Origin: Agelaius tricolor
Lineage: Eukaryota; Chordata; Aves; Passeriformes; Icteridae
Length of the DNA stretch: 64,000 nucleotides
Assembly: GCA_023055355.1 (NCBI GenBank)
Contig: JALJCS010000035.1
Location: forward strand, 124,001 to 188,000
Direction of reading: 5' to 3'
The notes below the pieces were generated by a model. That model was given only the letters and a program-made list of their open reading frames with translations. It ran no database searches and was not told the origin of the DNA. A program made the translations under genes and the position numbers. How positions within the stretch are numbered: the stretch's first letter is position 1; every line of letters begins with the position of its first letter. This document shows positions 62,501-64,000 of the stretch, piece by piece.

Positions 62501-64000
62501 CTGCTGCTCTGTTCACTTGAGCTTGGGTTTGGGGCTATTTAATTAGGAAGAAGTCTAATTTAGTGACCATTCAGCACAGGATTTATGTCTCCTGGTGGTA
62601 TGACCATGGGTGACCAATGGATTCAGGTGATAATGAATGGGCCAGGGCCACGTGGGATGGGTAACATATGGGTTCAAAGAACAACAAATAGTGGGGCACG
62701 TTGTCTCAGTGGTGTAATTAGTGGGTCAGGGGCTATCAGCTACTACCTGTTGTCACCATGTGGTGCATGAGGACAGGCTGGAGAGGCTTCTTCCTTGGTT
62801 TGTGGGAAATGACTAAGTGCTGTGCTGGGTCCTGACTTGCTGCTGATGACTGTACTGAGGCTTGCCCTAACCATTGCAATTCCAGGTCTTTCAGCAGCTT
62901 GCTGTATGTTTAATTAGCTTTCCAGAAACACCATGTACTTTTTAAAGGTACTCAGCCCAGCAGCAGCCAGAAGGCAACGGAGTAAATGGACCTTATCTTA
63001 GCTTTCTTAATGGAAACAAGGGGTCCTGTGACAAAACATATTGATTATCAGCAGGCTCAGAGGAAAGGAGGGGTGAATTCAGGACAGGCATTTGTGGTGG
63101 TGTAACTTTGCCTTCAAGGAGCTGCTCCCAGTCTGAAGGTGGTGAGAAGTAGGGCAGAGACAAGTGGGAAAGGGCATCAGATTGTGCCATGGGTCAGATG
63201 AGGGGAAGAAATGGAGGTCAGGAGCACAGTCCCTCTGTCTCCACCTAGGGAGAGCAGGGTCTGCTTGGCTGGGATGTGCGGTGTACCTTAGTCCATTCAT
63301 AATAGTGATCCAGTGGGGACAATCTCTCCTGGTGCCATGCTGGCTTTGCGTATTCCCTGTGGTTGTTTTCCTCCTAGGAATAGCCATGAAGGAGGAGGAA
63401 ATTACCTCAGTGATGATGATTTAGCATGTGGTGCCCCTGTACTGGGAAAGTCCAGAGATGAGGAGGGGCTTTTGGGAGCTGGCTTGCTTGGCTGCCTGAC
63501 CTTTCTTCCTGGCCCTGTGGCCTCAGGAATCATTCCGACAAGACCAGAAACTTTGGTGTTTGGGACTTTAGATGATGTTGGTGGGAATGTTAGAGAAAAA
63601 TAGGTGTACAGGTGGTGCTGGCAGATCTCACACACTGATTTCTGGTAAATGAATAATTTCATTTTTAAAATCTTTCTGTCAAGATATGTGAGCATGGCAG
63701 TGTCCTGCCATGTGGTGGCTAGAGAAACTTTATTTAGAGAAAAACAATTCCAGGTTCTGCTCAGTGCTTTACATCTGCGTTAACCTCCTTGGAAACGCCC
63801 TGGAACCAGCCTGCTTCTACAGCAGTTTTGTTTTCTTCTCTCCATACAGAAAAGGGAGGGAGGAAGAACATCTCTATAGAGGGATGGTGTGACCTAGCCC
63901 TGGCACCAAGGGAGTCATGGCTCTGTTTGGCAGCAGGTCTGACCCAGAGTTTAATTTGCAGCCTGTCTGGGATGCAGAGCAGCGTGGCTGACCCTGCCCT

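Overview
The window is vertebrate nuclear DNA, most likely avian. It has a few short exons in long introns, canonical GT/AG splice sites, an AT-rich background with GC-rich islands, and sixteen truncated fragments that look like CR1 non-LTR retrotransposons, the typical dispersed repeat of bird genomes. There is no sign of prokaryotic operons, CRISPR arrays or phage. The species cannot be named from the sequence alone.

Two protein genes are supported, both on the + strand. The first is the 3' half of COX10 (mitochondrial protoheme IX farnesyltransferase, which makes heme O for cytochrome c oxidase). Three coding exons are seen at 13168-13238, 31405-31637 and 44903-45345. Together they encode the part equivalent to human residues 209 to the C-terminus. 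The junction codons fit exactly (AG|C = Ser, G|GT = Gly). The upstream exons, including the one ending at human Gln208, lie before position 1. A 3'UTR of about 1.8-2.0 kb ends near polyadenylation signals at 47152 and 47359. The second gene is HS3ST3B1 (heparan sulfate 3-O-sulfotransferase 3B1). Only exon 1 is present (CDS 56949-57391), inside a strong CpG island promoter. The exon carrying most of the sulfotransferase domain lies beyond position 64000.

Layout: 1-13167 COX10 intron (partial); 13239-31404 COX10 intron (18.2 kb); 31638-44902 last COX10 intron (13.3 kb); 44903 to about 47375 last exon with 3'UTR; about 47.4-56.5 kb intergenic, containing an unexplained second CpG-rich block at 52.13-52.65 kb; 56.5-57.6 kb HS3ST3B1 promoter and exon 1; 57392-64000 HS3ST3B1 intron 1. 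COX10 followed by HS3ST3B1 in the same orientation matches the order on human 17p12. The two genes are not functionally coupled: one acts in heme A synthesis in the mitochondrial inner membrane, the other in heparan sulfate modification in the Golgi.

The most interesting unexplained items are the orphan CpG island, a CR1 copy split by an 868-bp segment with matching 8-bp direct repeats, a perfect 14-bp inverted repeat with a 7-nt loop, an old 110-bp foldback element with possible relatives elsewhere in the window, and upstream ORFs overlapping the HS3ST3B1 start. No convincing novel protein-coding system was found.
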